From positions 1-64,000 of the forward strand of contig NZ_JARKMX010000001.1 in NCBI RefSeq assembly GCF_029360705.1: a stretch of 64,000 nucleotides of DNA, written 5' to 3'. Source of the DNA: Paraflavitalea pollutisoli (GTDB lineage Bacteria > Bacteroidota > Bacteroidia > Chitinophagales > Chitinophagaceae). The notes below the pieces were generated by a model. The model had not been told where the DNA came from. It did not search any database and was given only the letters and a program-made list of their open reading frames with translations. The position numbers and the translations under genes were made by a program. Of the stretch, positions 24,682-33,466 are shown in pieces (the stretch's first letter is position 1; each line of letters begins with the position of its first letter).

Positions 24682-25156
24682 ACATTTTCAGTTTATCCAC
24701 GATCCGTTTATAATCGTACGCCTCTTCTTCATGTAGTCCTTTCAATGCGGCCTGCACTTTCTTCAGTTGTCCCTGGTAGAGGTTCAACATCACCGGCGTT
24801 CTGGACAGGTTGATACCACAGTCCTTCAGCAGCGTGCAAAAATGGATGAGCAGCTCTACTTCGGCGATCTTACTTCCCGTAAACCGGATATGTTTGTTGG
24901 CAATGCGCAGCGCCTTGCGGATGGTTTTCTTCGCCAGAAAGACCTGTGTTTTATTCAGGGCTGTAAAGGCTTCATCCATCTGCTCTTTTACATTATGAAT
25001 GTAGGCCGGCAGGTCATGCGCCTCAAACAAGAGATAGGTGAGCAGTTCCTTGTTCTCCTTTTTGAACTTGGACAGCCGAAGACACAATTCGACCAGTTGC
25101 TTGGGAGAAAGTTGTTGTAGTTCGTCTTTTAGCTCGTGTACGGTGGCTGCTTTCAT
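24680..25156 (-). CDS. Hypothetical helical protein
   Basis: 158 residues, strongly helical and basic. Opens with MKAATVHELKDELQQLSPKQ and continues through a series of amphipathic helices; no signal or membrane segment. Seems to be a Bacteroidota conserved hypothetical protein with no function I can name. Upstream lies the DUF3127 gene in the same direction, but a terminator (25172-25207) separates them. Convergent with the WYL gene. Confidence 0.65.
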   Translation of the reverse strand: MKAATVHELKDELQQLSPKQLVELCLRLSKFKKENKELLTYLLFEAHDLPAYIHNVKEQMDEAFTALNKTQVFLAKKTIRKALRIANKHIRFTGSKIAEVELLIHFCTLLKDCGINLSRTPVMLNLYQGQLKKVQAALKGLHEEEAYDYKRIVDKLKM

Positions 25157-25171
25157 CGTGGAGCGAATCTA

Positions 25172-25207
25172 ATAAAAAGCCGGCCGCAACTATTCGTTAC
25201 AGCCGGC
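25172..25207 (-). terminator. Terminator after the DUF3127 gene
   Basis: GCCGGC at 25179-25184 and 25202-25207 pair, with AAC/GTT extending inside. On the minus strand five Ts and ATT follow. Confidence 0.7.
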
Positions 25208-25236
25208 ATATAATTTTTTTGCAGAAAGAATGCTAC

Positions 25237-25581
25237 TTAGAAGGGCAGGTCATCATCTGCTCCGCCGGGGGCGTTGTGGAAGGTGGGGGCTGGTTCGGAA
25301 GCTGGAGCTCCGGCCTGTCCGCCTGTTACGATCTTCCAGGCTCTGATATCAGTATACCAGCGGCCATTGAATTCGCGGCTTTCCACATCGAAAGAAACGG
25401 TCACCTGTGCACCAGGCACTACGCTTCTCATATCAATTTTATCACCCCATACGGCGATACATACCTTCTTGGGGTACTGGTCGCCTGTTTCCAGGATGAA
25501 GTCTTGTTTTTTCCATTGTCCGTTTTTGCCCTGTCCCGTTTGCAGTGGCAGCATTGTTAAGATCTTTCCGCTGATGTCCAT
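25237..25581 (-). CDS. DUF3127 protein, OB-fold/SSB-like
   Basis: 114 residues. MDISGKILTMLPLQTGQGKN, KQDFILETGDQYPKKVC and TVSFDVESREFNGRWYTDIR match DUF3127, a short OB-fold family of Bacteroidota. The disordered, Gly/Pro-rich C-terminus ends in the acidic tip GGADDDLPF, like the protein-docking tail of single-strand DNA-binding proteins. A role in binding single-stranded nucleic acid is likely from this architecture. Monocistronic with its own terminator. Confidence 0.85.
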   Translation of the reverse strand: MDISGKILTMLPLQTGQGKNGQWKKQDFILETGDQYPKKVCIAVWGDKIDMRSVVPGAQVTVSFDVESREFNGRWYTDIRAWKIVTGGQAGAPASEPAPTFHNAPGGADDDLPF

Positions 25582-25615
25582 ATACGATTTTGGGCAAATG
25601 TAAGGAAATGGGGCG

Positions 25616-27121
25616 TTATATCTTTTTTGGTTTATACACTTTTATAACTCCATCATTTTCTGAGCTTACCACGAGTAAGGACTGCTGGATTGGGCTATCT
25701 TTTGCAGCAATGAACAGTACGCCTTCGGGCGCATCGCCGCAAGCGAGCATTTGCAGGAACACCGGGCTGGAAGGGTTGGTAACATCGTAAATGGCTACGG
25801 CATCTGCACGCTCCAGGCCAACGAATGCCAGTTTCTTTTTGCCCACCTCACCAATTGCGATGCCTTCTGGCTCTGCGCCTTTGTCATCGCTGCGGTTATC
25901 ATCGTAAAAATTGCCCGCCTTAGCGCGGCTATCCAGGTCGTTTTTGCTGTCGAATACCAGACTACCATTGTTGCCATTCCATACAGAGAAAGAACGGGCA
26001 CCAAAAGAATACAGTTCGTCGTAGACTCCATCATTGTCTGCGTCACCAAGGGTAGTGGTTACATTGAGACGGCCAAGGTTCTCGGGGAGCTGGAGAGTTG
26101 CTGCATCCGGGAATACTTTGGTGTTGAGCTTGAGGGAAGCCACGCGCTTTGATTCTACATAAGCGTCCCACTCACGTACATCGCCTTCGTTGGCAGTAAA
26201 CAGGTAGGGGATACCACCGGTTTCCAGTACCGCGATAGCGTCGGGCTGGTACATACCTTTCACCGGCCATTTTTTGAAGGCGATCACATTGTCTTTGTCG
26301 CTGGGATCGATCGCGTTGGCATCTTCGTTGTAGTTCTTAAAGCCGAGGGGATAGATCGCTGTGATGGTCTTGGACGCAATGTCCAGCTTTGCAATGGCGT
26401 TATTTTCCTGCAGTGTTACCCAGGCTGTTTTGGAGTCGGATGCAACAGTAATGTATTCCGGCTCTACGTTCGTGGCAAATGCGGCGCTGGGACCAAACAC
26501 CCGGAAGCCTTTTGCCTGCAACGCAGCCTGCTGGCTGGCAAATGCGCTGAAGTCGACCGTTGTTACGGCATAGTTCTCTTTTACAGCAATGATCGAGATC
26601 GAACCTACGGGGTCATTCTTATAGTCAGTAGAAGGCTCCCCTTCGTTGGCCGACAGGATGTAACGACCATCGGGGCTGAAAGTTACCATATCGGGCAGGG
26701 CGCCTACGGTAACACTTTTCACTTCAGCATAGGTGCTGGTATTGAATACAACTACTTTCCCATTTTGGTGTTTTACAGTAGACTCGATGGCGGCAGCCAG
26801 CAGGCCATCCTTCACCGATACACTGTTTACATATCCACCGTAAGGGGCAGTAGCTATCTTACCGATCACTTTGGGTTGGGTAGGATCCTGGAAGTCCAAG
26901 ATATCGATCCTGTTCTCTTTGGCGTCGTTGTTCACCACAAACAGCCTTTTGGTGGCAGGATCGTAGGCAGTGATCTCAGCAGCACCGACATCGCCGATGT
27001 CTATGGAGCCAACTTCAGCAAAAGAGGCTGGATCTTCGGGAACATAGTCATCGTCATGGTCTCTTTTACAGCTAAATAAACAAACAGCGGCCGTGAGCAG
27101 TAGTAGGTTTCTAATGGTCAT
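25616..27121 (-). CDS. Choice-of-anchor I family lipoprotein (beta-propeller)
   Basis: 501 residues. Lipoprotein signal (MTIRNLLLLTAAVCLFSCKR, lipid on Cys18). The body is a seven-bladed propeller-like protein with repeats such as LFVVNNDAKENRIDILDF, GALPDMVTFSPDGRYILSANEG and PYLFTANEGDVREWDAY, as in choice-of-anchor I proteins, which often accompany secreted phosphatases. No C-terminal sorting tail is present because the N-terminal lipid does the anchoring. Function in the cell is unknown. Single gene, divergent from the HD gene at 27212. Confidence 0.85.
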   Translation of the reverse strand: MTIRNLLLLTAAVCLFSCKRDHDDDYVPEDPASFAEVGSIDIGDVGAAEITAYDPATKRLFVVNNDAKENRIDILDFQDPTQPKVIGKIATAPYGGYVNSVSVKDGLLAAAIESTVKHQNGKVVVFNTSTYAEVKSVTVGALPDMVTFSPDGRYILSANEGEPSTDYKNDPVGSISIIAVKENYAVTTVDFSAFASQQAALQAKGFRVFGPSAAFATNVEPEYITVASDSKTAWVTLQENNAIAKLDIASKTITAIYPLGFKNYNEDANAIDPSDKDNVIAFKKWPVKGMYQPDAIAVLETGGIPYLFTANEGDVREWDAYVESKRVASLKLNTKVFPDAATLQLPENLGRLNVTTTLGDADNDGVYDELYSFGARSFSVWNGNNGSLVFDSKNDLDSRAKAGNFYDDNRSDDKGAEPEGIAIGEVGKKKLAFVGLERADAVAIYDVTNPSSPVFLQMLACGDAPEGVLFIAAKDSPIQQSLLVVSSENDGVIKVYKPKKI

Positions 27122-27211
27122 ATTTCATTATATTAAATGGGCTGCAACCTATATGATCATCGTTACCGCAGTATTAAATTAAAATTACCGAAGTATTAAC
27201 TCCGGTCAAAC

Positions 27212-27796
27212 ATGACAAATATCAAGGAACCCTTCATGCGTGATGTGTTACTTCAAATACAGGACTATGCGGATTGGGCGCATGGTGAGCAGATGCGCAA
27301 ATTTGTACCGGAACGGTATATTACCCACCCTATCCGGGTGATGGAGATCTGCCGATCGGTGACACAAGACCAGACCCTGCTGGCTGCTGCCCTCTTGCAC
27401 GATGTGCTGGAGGACACACCTGTTGAGGCTGACGAACTGCTTGCTTTTTTGCGCCATGTGCTGCCCGAAGAGGCCGCTAAACGCACTTTGCAGCTGGTAA
27501 TTGACCTGACCGACACTTATACGCATCATCAGTTCCCAGAATGGAACCGCAAAAAAAGAAAGGCCCATGAAATAGAGCGCCTGAAGGCGATCAGCGGAGA
27601 TGCACAGACGGTTAAATACGCGGACATTATCGATAACAGCAAAGAGCTGGCTTACCTGGACACGGACTTTGCCGAAGTTTTTCTGCGGGAGTGTCGGGCG
27701 TTGTTGAAAAAGATGACCATGGGAAATCCCCAGCTATACGACCGGGCCGTGCAAACCGTGGCCGCGGGCATAGCCCATTTGGAGCGGGGCAAATAA
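27212..27796 (+). CDS. HD domain protein, small alarmone hydrolase-like
   Basis: 194 residues. The HD signature set fits the hydrolase half of RelA/SpoT: AHGEQMRKF with His24, HP at 39-40, LLHDVLEDT with His63-Asp64 and Glu67-Asp68, and VKYADIIDN (134-142). The length equals stand-alone Mesh1/SAH enzymes, which remove the 3' diphosphate of (p)ppGpp in a Mn-dependent way. No synthetase domain is present. Start could also be the ATG at 27236. A perfect 19-bp terminator follows. Function as alarmone hydrolase is an inference from motifs. Confidence 0.75.
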   Translation: MTNIKEPFMRDVLLQIQDYADWAHGEQMRKFVPERYITHPIRVMEICRSVTQDQTLLAAALLHDVLEDTPVEADELLAFLRHVLPEEAAKRTLQLVIDLTDTYTHHQFPEWNRKKRKAHEIERLKAISGDAQTVKYADIIDNSKELAYLDTDFAEVFLRECRALLKKMTMGNPQLYDRAVQTVAAGIAHLERGK

Positions 27797-27820
27797 TAGT
27801 TGTGGATTGTTAAGACCCTA

Positions 27821-27862
27821 AATAAGAACGGGCGCATCGTTGCCGATGCGCCCGTTCTTATT
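27821..27862. terminator. Bidirectional terminator between convergent genes
   Basis: A perfect 19-bp stem (27821-27839 with 27844-27862) around a 4-nt loop, with A/T-rich ends on both sides. Serves both the HD gene and the DUF6159-like gene. Confidence 0.9.
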
Positions 27863-27876
27863 AATACAAAAAGACC

Positions 27877-28704
27877 TTATTTCTTCTCGAAGAGATTGTC
27901 CACAAAGGCGTCGTTGAAATGCTCGACCGGATCACCATTCACATTGTGGTAGACCGCGCTGATGAATATCGTTTGGGTGGCGCTGATAATGGCCATAATC
28001 AACAAAGCACTCAAAACTCCCAATGCCACACCCAGGATGATGTGCACTGCTGCACCTACCATCAGGAGTGGTACCGATATGAGGAGAATGGCGAAAAACT
28101 GTATCAGGCCGATGCTAAACGTAGAAGCAGCACTCTCACCCCATTTATCTTTCATAATGCTTGCCGACCTTTTGAATGCGCCGATTGGGCCAAGGTCTTC
28201 ATAAGCAATAACTGGTACTACAAAAAAGGTGGTAACGCTCCAGGCAAGACCCAATAACCCAATAATAATCCTACCGAGCCAACCTGTGTTTTCCTGCAGG
28301 TACCTGAGCAAGGTGCCTACGGTAGCTGCGAACAAGGCCCAGGAAAATATAGCGCCTATGCGCGTAAGGCTAAACTCTATGCCTTTACGGATGGTCACCT
28401 CTTCTCCATGAAAATACAGGCGGGTACAATGCGTGAGGGCCACATTGAAAAATATGACAACAAAATAGTTTACCAGGTAAAACAGCAGGGTGAAGCCCCA
28501 ATAATACGCATCGCCGTGGGTCTCTATCAATTCGATCTGCCAGCTGGAGGTGCCGAGCATGGCGACGAAAAATGAGCCCATTACGAGCAACATCGATGCG
28601 CCAGACAATATGGGAAAAATGATAAGCTGCTTGTTCTCTTTGAGCACCTTGAAGCTATTCATGGTGATCTGCCAACCGTTGGACAATCGAGTAAGGAATG
28701 ACAT
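27877..28704 (-). CDS. DUF6159-like polytopic membrane protein
   Basis: 275 residues with six or more hydrophobic segments (about 25-55, 75-100, 115-140, 145-170, 195-225, 225-255). Opening SFLTRLSNGWQITMNSFKVL and the AFKRSASIMKDKWGES loop are typical of DUF6159 proteins as I remember them. Predicted inner-membrane protein of unknown function. Monocistronic and convergent with the HD gene across a shared terminator. Confidence 0.75.
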   Translation of the reverse strand: MSFLTRLSNGWQITMNSFKVLKENKQLIIFPILSGASMLLVMGSFFVAMLGTSSWQIELIETHGDAYYWGFTLLFYLVNYFVVIFFNVALTHCTRLYFHGEEVTIRKGIEFSLTRIGAIFSWALFAATVGTLLRYLQENTGWLGRIIIGLLGLAWSVTTFFVVPVIAYEDLGPIGAFKRSASIMKDKWGESAASTFSIGLIQFFAILLISVPLLMVGAAVHIILGVALGVLSALLIMAIISATQTIFISAVYHNVNGDPVEHFNDAFVDNLFEKK

Positions 28705-28806
28705 ATAGGTTTTTTAAGGGGTGTACGATATCCCTAATATACGTCATTATTTTGCGCCAGTCAATAAGCGCCCGGGAAGACTTTGACAGCATCTGTATCG
28801 TGCCGG

Positions 28807-28825
28807 GTCGGGCGAAACGCCCGAC
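28807..28825. terminator. Short GC hairpin after the 48-aa gene
   Basis: GTCGGGCG (28807-28814), loop AAA, CGCCCGAC (28818-28825). No T-run; likely a weak terminator or 3' structure for the small gene read leftward. Confidence 0.4.
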
Positions 28826-28852
28826 GACCGGAGCCTACAGACAGTGAATCAC

Positions 28853-28999
28853 TTATTCGTTAGTGGCAGCGATATATTCAGACAGCGTAATACGACCTTC
28901 GAGCAGCGCATTATACAAAACGGCCTTATTGGTCTTTGTCTTTTTGATGTTGCTGACCAGTTCTTTGTCGAAGAACAGTTGTTTGATGATCGATTTCAT
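28853..28999 (-). CDS. Small hypothetical protein (48 aa)
   Basis: Reads MKSIIKQLFFDKELVSNIKK and ends LLEGRITLSEYIAATNE. Hydrophilic, helical, no signal or membrane segment. Not recognised. Good-quality short frame with a hairpin after it and a long non-coding region before it. It could be a small regulator, a toxin or antitoxin without visible partner, or a peptide precursor; nothing in the neighbourhood decides. Confidence 0.45.
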   Translation of the reverse strand: MKSIIKQLFFDKELVSNIKKTKTNKAVLYNALLEGRITLSEYIAATNE

Positions 29000-29227
29000 G
29001 GTTTCTTATTTTCTTGATTATATAATACATGGATTTACCAGCTGATGCCCAGGCCGAAGCCAGACAACAGGTCATAAGCGAGTATACCGTAATGGTTCAA
29101 TCGAGTGCAATCGGGGAAACAAGCAATCTGTAGTGTATCGGGCAATCGTACAATGGCGGAGCGGACGTTCAGCTATGCGTTTGGCAGCATATGTGTTTGA
29201 AGTGTTTGGCAAAATACCCAAGGGGTA

Positions 29228-29262
29228 GAAAAAAAAAGGGTCTGCTGTAGAAACAGCTGACC
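29228..29262 (-). terminator. Orphan intrinsic terminator
   Basis: On the minus strand GGTC-A-GCTGT, loop TTCT, ACAGC-A-GACC, then nine Ts (complement of 29229-29237). Strong form. The nearest annotated gene reading this way ends at 29741, so an unannotated transcript probably ends here. Confidence 0.75.
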
Positions 29263-29331
29263 TCTAACGATTGCTTGCCATATGAAAAAAGGTAAAAATC
29301 TATTTTGTTGCGGCCTCTTTTACCGCCTTGC

Positions 29332-29418
29332 TTAAGCTTCTTCTTTCGTCACTTCTCTTTTTCTGCTCTGCTTATCTATCGTCTCTGTTTCTGATGTAAA
29401 AGTAATGCGCTTTTTCAT
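29332..29418 (-). CDS. Possible very small protein (28 aa) or sRNA
   Basis: Reads MKKRITFTSETETIDKQSRK then REVTKEEA and stop. Highly charged; no family. It sits 70 bp before the orphan terminator. The frame could be chance in a small RNA; the transcript itself is better supported than the protein. Confidence 0.25.
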   Translation of the reverse strand: MKKRITFTSETETIDKQSRKREVTKEEA

Positions 29419-29740
29419 GCTGAGTAAATCAAGTTTTTGCCGATTTAATGATGTCAAAGCTATTTTTCATCTTTTCAAGATGCTGATTAACAAATAAATA
29501 AGTGCAGTTTAACCCCTATGTCCAACGTATTTTTAACCTCAAATATCATTTGATTGCTATTTGTGGAACCACTAGAAATTACATGCGCCAAATGAGATAA
29601 TACAGTACGGTACAGGATAGCCTGAATTATTTTAAAAAATTGTCTATCAATAATATAACGCAGATAAAGGTGATAGTTTAACGGGAAATTGAAACCCATT
29701 ACACTTAAACATCATTTATCAAAAAGTGAAAGAAATTAAC

Positions 29741-30319
29741 TTATAGTTTTTTTATATCATAAATAGAAACGGGGGGATCGAAGCGCTGATCATCTTCCGG
29801 AGCCCTGTATATCTTCCTGACCACCTCCATTCCTTTTATTACTTTTCCAAAAGCAGCATACCCTTGCTTGTCGGGGTTGTTCTCACCGCCAAAATCGAAG
29901 CCGGGTTGATCGCCGATACAAATAAAGAACTCGGTGTTGGCCGAACCTGGTTCCAGGCGGGCCAGGGATATGGTGCCGTCTTTGTGCAGGATCTTGGTTT
30001 GTTCGGTCGTTTCGTGGGGAATACCTGGCAATTCGGGCCTTTTGTGGCCGTAGAGGCCGCCTTGGATCAATTCAGCCTTGGGCGCATTAGATGGCTGGTT
30101 ATCGGTATTTAGAACACGGTAAAAACTTCCATTCTTGTAAAAGCCTGAATCTATATAAGAAAGAATCGCTGCTACCGATTTGGGTGCCTGGTCGGGGTAG
30201 AGCTCGATCTCGATATCGCCCAAGGCTGTTTCAATCTCAATATGCGGATTCTTGTATTTGTTGGACGAGCAGGCTGTGGCCAGTAATGTAGCGAATAGCA
30301 GGATCGATCGGTATGTCAT
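29741..30319 (-). CDS. Peptidyl-prolyl isomerase lipoprotein (cyclophilin type)
   Basis: 192 residues. Lipoprotein signal with Cys17 (ATACSS). Cyclophilin fold from about residue 28: IEIETALGDIEIELYPDQAP, GFYKNGSFYRVL, QGGLYG, ISLARLEPGSANTEFFICIG and YAAFGKVIKGMEVV. Catalyses cis-trans isomerisation of Xaa-Pro bonds; periplasmic or outer-membrane folding factor. The insertion of HETTEQ between blades is common in bacterial members. Single gene, divergent from the L,D-transpeptidase at 30451. Confidence 0.92.
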   Translation of the reverse strand: MTYRSILLFATLLATACSSNKYKNPHIEIETALGDIEIELYPDQAPKSVAAILSYIDSGFYKNGSFYRVLNTDNQPSNAPKAELIQGGLYGHKRPELPGIPHETTEQTKILHKDGTISLARLEPGSANTEFFICIGDQPGFDFGGENNPDKQGYAAFGKVIKGMEVVRKIYRAPEDDQRFDPPVSIYDIKKL

Positions 30320-30450
30320 GGTGCTTGTTTTGCAGGCTGTAAATTAAGGAAGTTCTGCTTTTGTAGCGGCGTCGCCACAATCTGATCTACAACAGGCAAT
30401 TGATTTTCAAGCAATAGCATGCCAGGCAAGGCTTTTGAATGGTGAGCGGT

Positions 30451-32076
30451 ATGCAGAAACTATCTTTATTTATATCCGCCACCCTGGTTTGCCTTTATGC
30501 CTGTAGCGATGGCGACAAGGCAAAGGAACACAAGGGAGCACATGCCCAAGAATTAACTCCCCGCAACTTCGCGATCACAAAAGCCAATTCCTACACCGAT
30601 GTATTCCTCGACAGCACAGCGATGGAGGCTTTTATCGCCGAACAAAAACTCAACGACACGATCAGTACCGGCATGCGCAATTTCTACAATGCCCGCAATT
30701 ACCAGTATGCCTGGTTTGCCAGCGATGGCCTCACTGAACAGGCGCTGGCCTTTCGCAACCTGTACGATTATACCAAAGACAGTGCAACTACACGGAAGTC
30801 GCTGGATGGCCGCCTGGAAAACCTGATGGCCAAGGATAGCTTCCTTGTTAGTGAAGATGATGCTGATTTGCGCAAAACAGAATTGCTCCTGACCTGGCGC
30901 TATGTAAATTATGTCTGGGACCAATATGAGGGCAAGAAAGCCAGGCGCGTGGCCCTGGAGGAGTTGGTGCCTTCACAAAAACTTCCCCATCGCGCATGGG
31001 CGAAGCTGATGCAGGAGGATAAAGAATCTGCCAACCAGAACTTCAAGGGCCTGCAACAACAATTAGCCACCTATCTGGCTATCGAAGACAAAGGCGGCTG
31101 GGGTTTCATCCCGGATAGCAAGAAGAAATTGAAGAAAGGCGTGATCGATACGGCGGTGGTATTCCTGAAGCGCCGGCTGCATGTAACCGGAGAGTTGCCG
31201 GCTGCAGACTCCAGTTCCGTATTCAACGACCAGTTGGAGGCGGCTGTCAAGTCAGCGCAGACGATGTATGGCTTTACCGCAGACGGTGTTGTTACGCCTG
31301 CACTGATCAAAGAGCTGAATATACCGGTACAGCGCCGCATCGAACAATTGGTGGTGAACCTCGAGCGCATGCGCTGGATGCCAAGTGAACCTTCCGGCAA
31401 TCTCATCCTGGTAAATATTCCTGCCTTTAAACTATATGTCCAGGATGGCACGAAAGAGCTGTTCAATATGGATGTCGTGGTAGGCAAGGAGGGGCATAGT
31501 ACAGTTATGTTCTCCGGCAACCTCAACCAGGTTGTTTTCAGTCCGTACTGGAACATTCCTCCCAGTATTGTGCGCAACGAAATCGTTCCTGGCATTGAAA
31601 AGAACCGCGGTTATTTGGCAGACCATAATATGGAGGTGACGGGCGAGGAAGGCGGACTGCCGGTTGTACGACAACTACCCGGCAATAAGAATCAATTGGG
31701 TAAGATTAAGTTTTTGTTCCCGAACCGCTTCAACATCTATTTTCACGATACCCCTTACAAAGAATTATTCAATAAGGATAAGCGTGCCTACAGCCATGGC
31801 TGCATCCGCTTGCGCGAGCCAAAGAAGTTGGCAGAGTACCTATTGGTCAACCAGCCTGAATGGACGCCTGAAAAAATGGATAGCGCCATGAACAGCGGTA
31901 AGGAAAAATATGTGAAGGTAAAAGACCCTGTACCGGTGCTGATCTATTATTACACGGCCTGGGCCGACAATGGCAAGCATCTTCAATTCAGGGAAGATAT
32001 TTATGGTCATGATGAAAGGCTGGCGAAAAAAATGTTTGTCCCAGCTCAATCATCAACACCACTGGCTTCACGGTAA
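30451..32076 (+). CDS. L,D-transpeptidase, YcbB type (lipoprotein)
   Basis: 541 residues from MQKLSLFISATLVCLYACSD, which places the lipid Cys at residue 18; the ATG four codons earlier is an alternative. A scaffold domain occupies about 40-250, a peptidoglycan-binding segment about 255-290 (AQTMYGFTADGVVTPALIKE), and the YkuD catalytic domain about 300-480 with SHGCIR (Ser448-Arg453, Cys451 nucleophile). Such enzymes form 3-3 cross-links in peptidoglycan. It is convergent with a second, unrelated L,D-transpeptidase gene at 32106; only 29 bp separate the stop codons. Confidence 0.92.
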   Translation: MQKLSLFISATLVCLYACSDGDKAKEHKGAHAQELTPRNFAITKANSYTDVFLDSTAMEAFIAEQKLNDTISTGMRNFYNARNYQYAWFASDGLTEQALAFRNLYDYTKDSATTRKSLDGRLENLMAKDSFLVSEDDADLRKTELLLTWRYVNYVWDQYEGKKARRVALEELVPSQKLPHRAWAKLMQEDKESANQNFKGLQQQLATYLAIEDKGGWGFIPDSKKKLKKGVIDTAVVFLKRRLHVTGELPAADSSSVFNDQLEAAVKSAQTMYGFTADGVVTPALIKELNIPVQRRIEQLVVNLERMRWMPSEPSGNLILVNIPAFKLYVQDGTKELFNMDVVVGKEGHSTVMFSGNLNQVVFSPYWNIPPSIVRNEIVPGIEKNRGYLADHNMEVTGEEGGLPVVRQLPGNKNQLGKIKFLFPNRFNIYFHDTPYKELFNKDKRAYSHGCIRLREPKKLAEYLLVNQPEWTPEKMDSAMNSGKEKYVKVKDPVPVLIYYYTAWADNGKHLQFREDIYGHDERLAKKMFVPAQSSTPLASR

Positions 32077-32105
32077 CAGGGAAATTATTGGGACAAAAAA
32101 GGGGA

Positions 32106-32885
32106 TTAGCCCATGGTATCGGCTAACATGGTGTCCATCAACGTCGGCTGGGGTTGTGATAGCATCTTCGACATGCCTAGGTAATGTGTATCGTTGCCAT
32201 AGATAAAGAGGCAGCTGCCGTTGCGGATGGTGTTGATGATCACCTTAGCCAGCTTGGACGGCACAGCGGGGCAACCATAACTGCGGCCGATGTATCCTTT
32301 GGCGTTGATCATTTTTTCATTGACGTAATTGGAGCCATGCACCACAATGGCACGAGCTAAGGCGTTGTCGTTAATACCGGCTTCCATGCCATCGAGCTTA
32401 AGGGAGTAACCATTTCTGCCGCTATAAGTAGTACGGGTAACATAAAACCCGAGGCTGCTTTGGTGGCTCTCCATTCTGTTGCTGAAGTTGGTGGCCATGT
32501 CGGTACCTGAATTACGGCCGTGTGACACGAAGGTGTTGTAGAGTAATTTCCCGGTTTCCATATCGATGATGAACAATCTTTTCTTCGATGAAGGAAGGGA
32601 AAAATCAGCGATGGTCAGGATCTTGTCATTGCCCAGCTCTCCTTTCTCCTGCAAGCTTTTGTATCCTTGCATCGCATAGAGAAATGCTTCTTTGGAGAGG
32701 GATAAAGTGTCGAGCCGAAGGCTTTCATATAAGGCAATCTTACTTTCTGGTTTGGGGTCTATTGTTGCTACTGTGGTGGCAGGGGATTTTGTAGAGGTAT
32801 CGGCTAAAACCGTCATTCCTAATACTGCAGTTACGCAGGCGATCAATACACATGAAATCACAATTGGTTTAAGCTTCCGCTGCAT
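32106..32885 (-). CDS. Murein L,D-transpeptidase catalytic family protein (YkuD_2)
   Basis: 259 residues. An N-terminal membrane or signal helix (PIVISCVLIACVTAVLGMTV) is followed by a YkuD_2-type domain: LFIIDMETGKLLYNTFVSHG, IVVHGSNYVNEKMI and YIGRSYGCPAVPSK with the catalytic Cys. Family members are thought to act on peptidoglycan; the fold is shared with L,D-transpeptidases but the set of motifs differs from YcbB. Convergent with the gene at 30451. Confidence 0.88.
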   Translation of the reverse strand: MQRKLKPIVISCVLIACVTAVLGMTVLADTSTKSPATTVATIDPKPESKIALYESLRLDTLSLSKEAFLYAMQGYKSLQEKGELGNDKILTIADFSLPSSKKRLFIIDMETGKLLYNTFVSHGRNSGTDMATNFSNRMESHQSSLGFYVTRTTYSGRNGYSLKLDGMEAGINDNALARAIVVHGSNYVNEKMINAKGYIGRSYGCPAVPSKLAKVIINTIRNGSCLFIYGNDTHYLGMSKMLSQPQPTLMDTMLADTMG

Positions 32886-33466
32886 AGATTATTGTATTTT
32901 AAAATGATTCGAATAAGTAACCAAAGTCAAAGACGCCTGATAGCCCTGATTGGTTCGACGTTCCCATGCGTTATAATAATTTTAACAAGATGGCCTTATT
33001 GAGGCTAAGTGATTTGCACTAGCGTGTGGCTTATTTGGCGGACGGAGCGTCGTATGTGGGCAATAAGCGTTGGGTTTTGGACCAGGTTTTCTACACAATG
33101 TGCCTACATGGGGTATATCGGCACAATGATATAGAGCCACCAGGTACCTTTTGCCTTAAGGCGTTGAATTTCAAAGAAGGTAGGCTCTTCGATGAATTTG
33201 GCACGGAATTTATGCTATAAATAGTACAACGAACGATGATTTCCAGGAAACGATGTCAACTATCAAATAAAAGATAGGCGATTAACAAAATGGAATAAGC
33301 GTTCATGAAAAGTGTGTTCCCTACGGAGCGCACTTTTCGCTTTCTGCCTGTTAATCATACAATTACAACGGCTTTCTCCCCAAGATTCAGTACTTATACT
33401 ATTGCCCGTCGTTTAAAAAAGCGTCAGTTTAGCAGCCTTGACCAAGCGCCTTGTCCTATATGTCCA
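32886..33466. other. Intergenic region before the patatin operon
   Basis: About 580 bp without a convincing gene. It contains a 10-bp hairpin at 33307-33338 that would lie in the 5' leader of the patatin mRNA. A small frame at 33026-33220 has no family. Confidence 0.5.
33307..33338 (+). promoter_or_regulatory. Leader hairpin upstream of the patatin operon
   Basis: GAAAAGTGTG (33307-33316) pairs with CGCACTTTTC (33329-33338), one G-T wobble, 12-nt loop. A short pyrimidine-rich tail follows. It lies 129 bp before the chosen patatin start, so it may be a leader attenuator or a terminator of an upstream transcript. Confidence 0.45.

Larger units (their letters stand above)
29000..29740. other. 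AT-rich intergenic region with an isolated terminator
   Basis: About 740 bp. It contains a strong leftward terminator at 29228-29262 that belongs to no annotated gene within 470 bp, and a possible 28-codon frame at 29332-29418 just upstream of it. Otherwise no gene seen. Confidence 0.5.

Noticed and set aside
29487-29699. 70-codon leftward frame in the AT-rich gap
   Set aside because: AT-rich, no family and no hairpin or promoter fitting it. The separate 28-codon frame near the terminator is more interesting but also weak.
33026-33220. 64-codon frame before the patatin operon
   Set aside because: No family, no conserved neighbour, no signal or membrane pattern. Likely chance.
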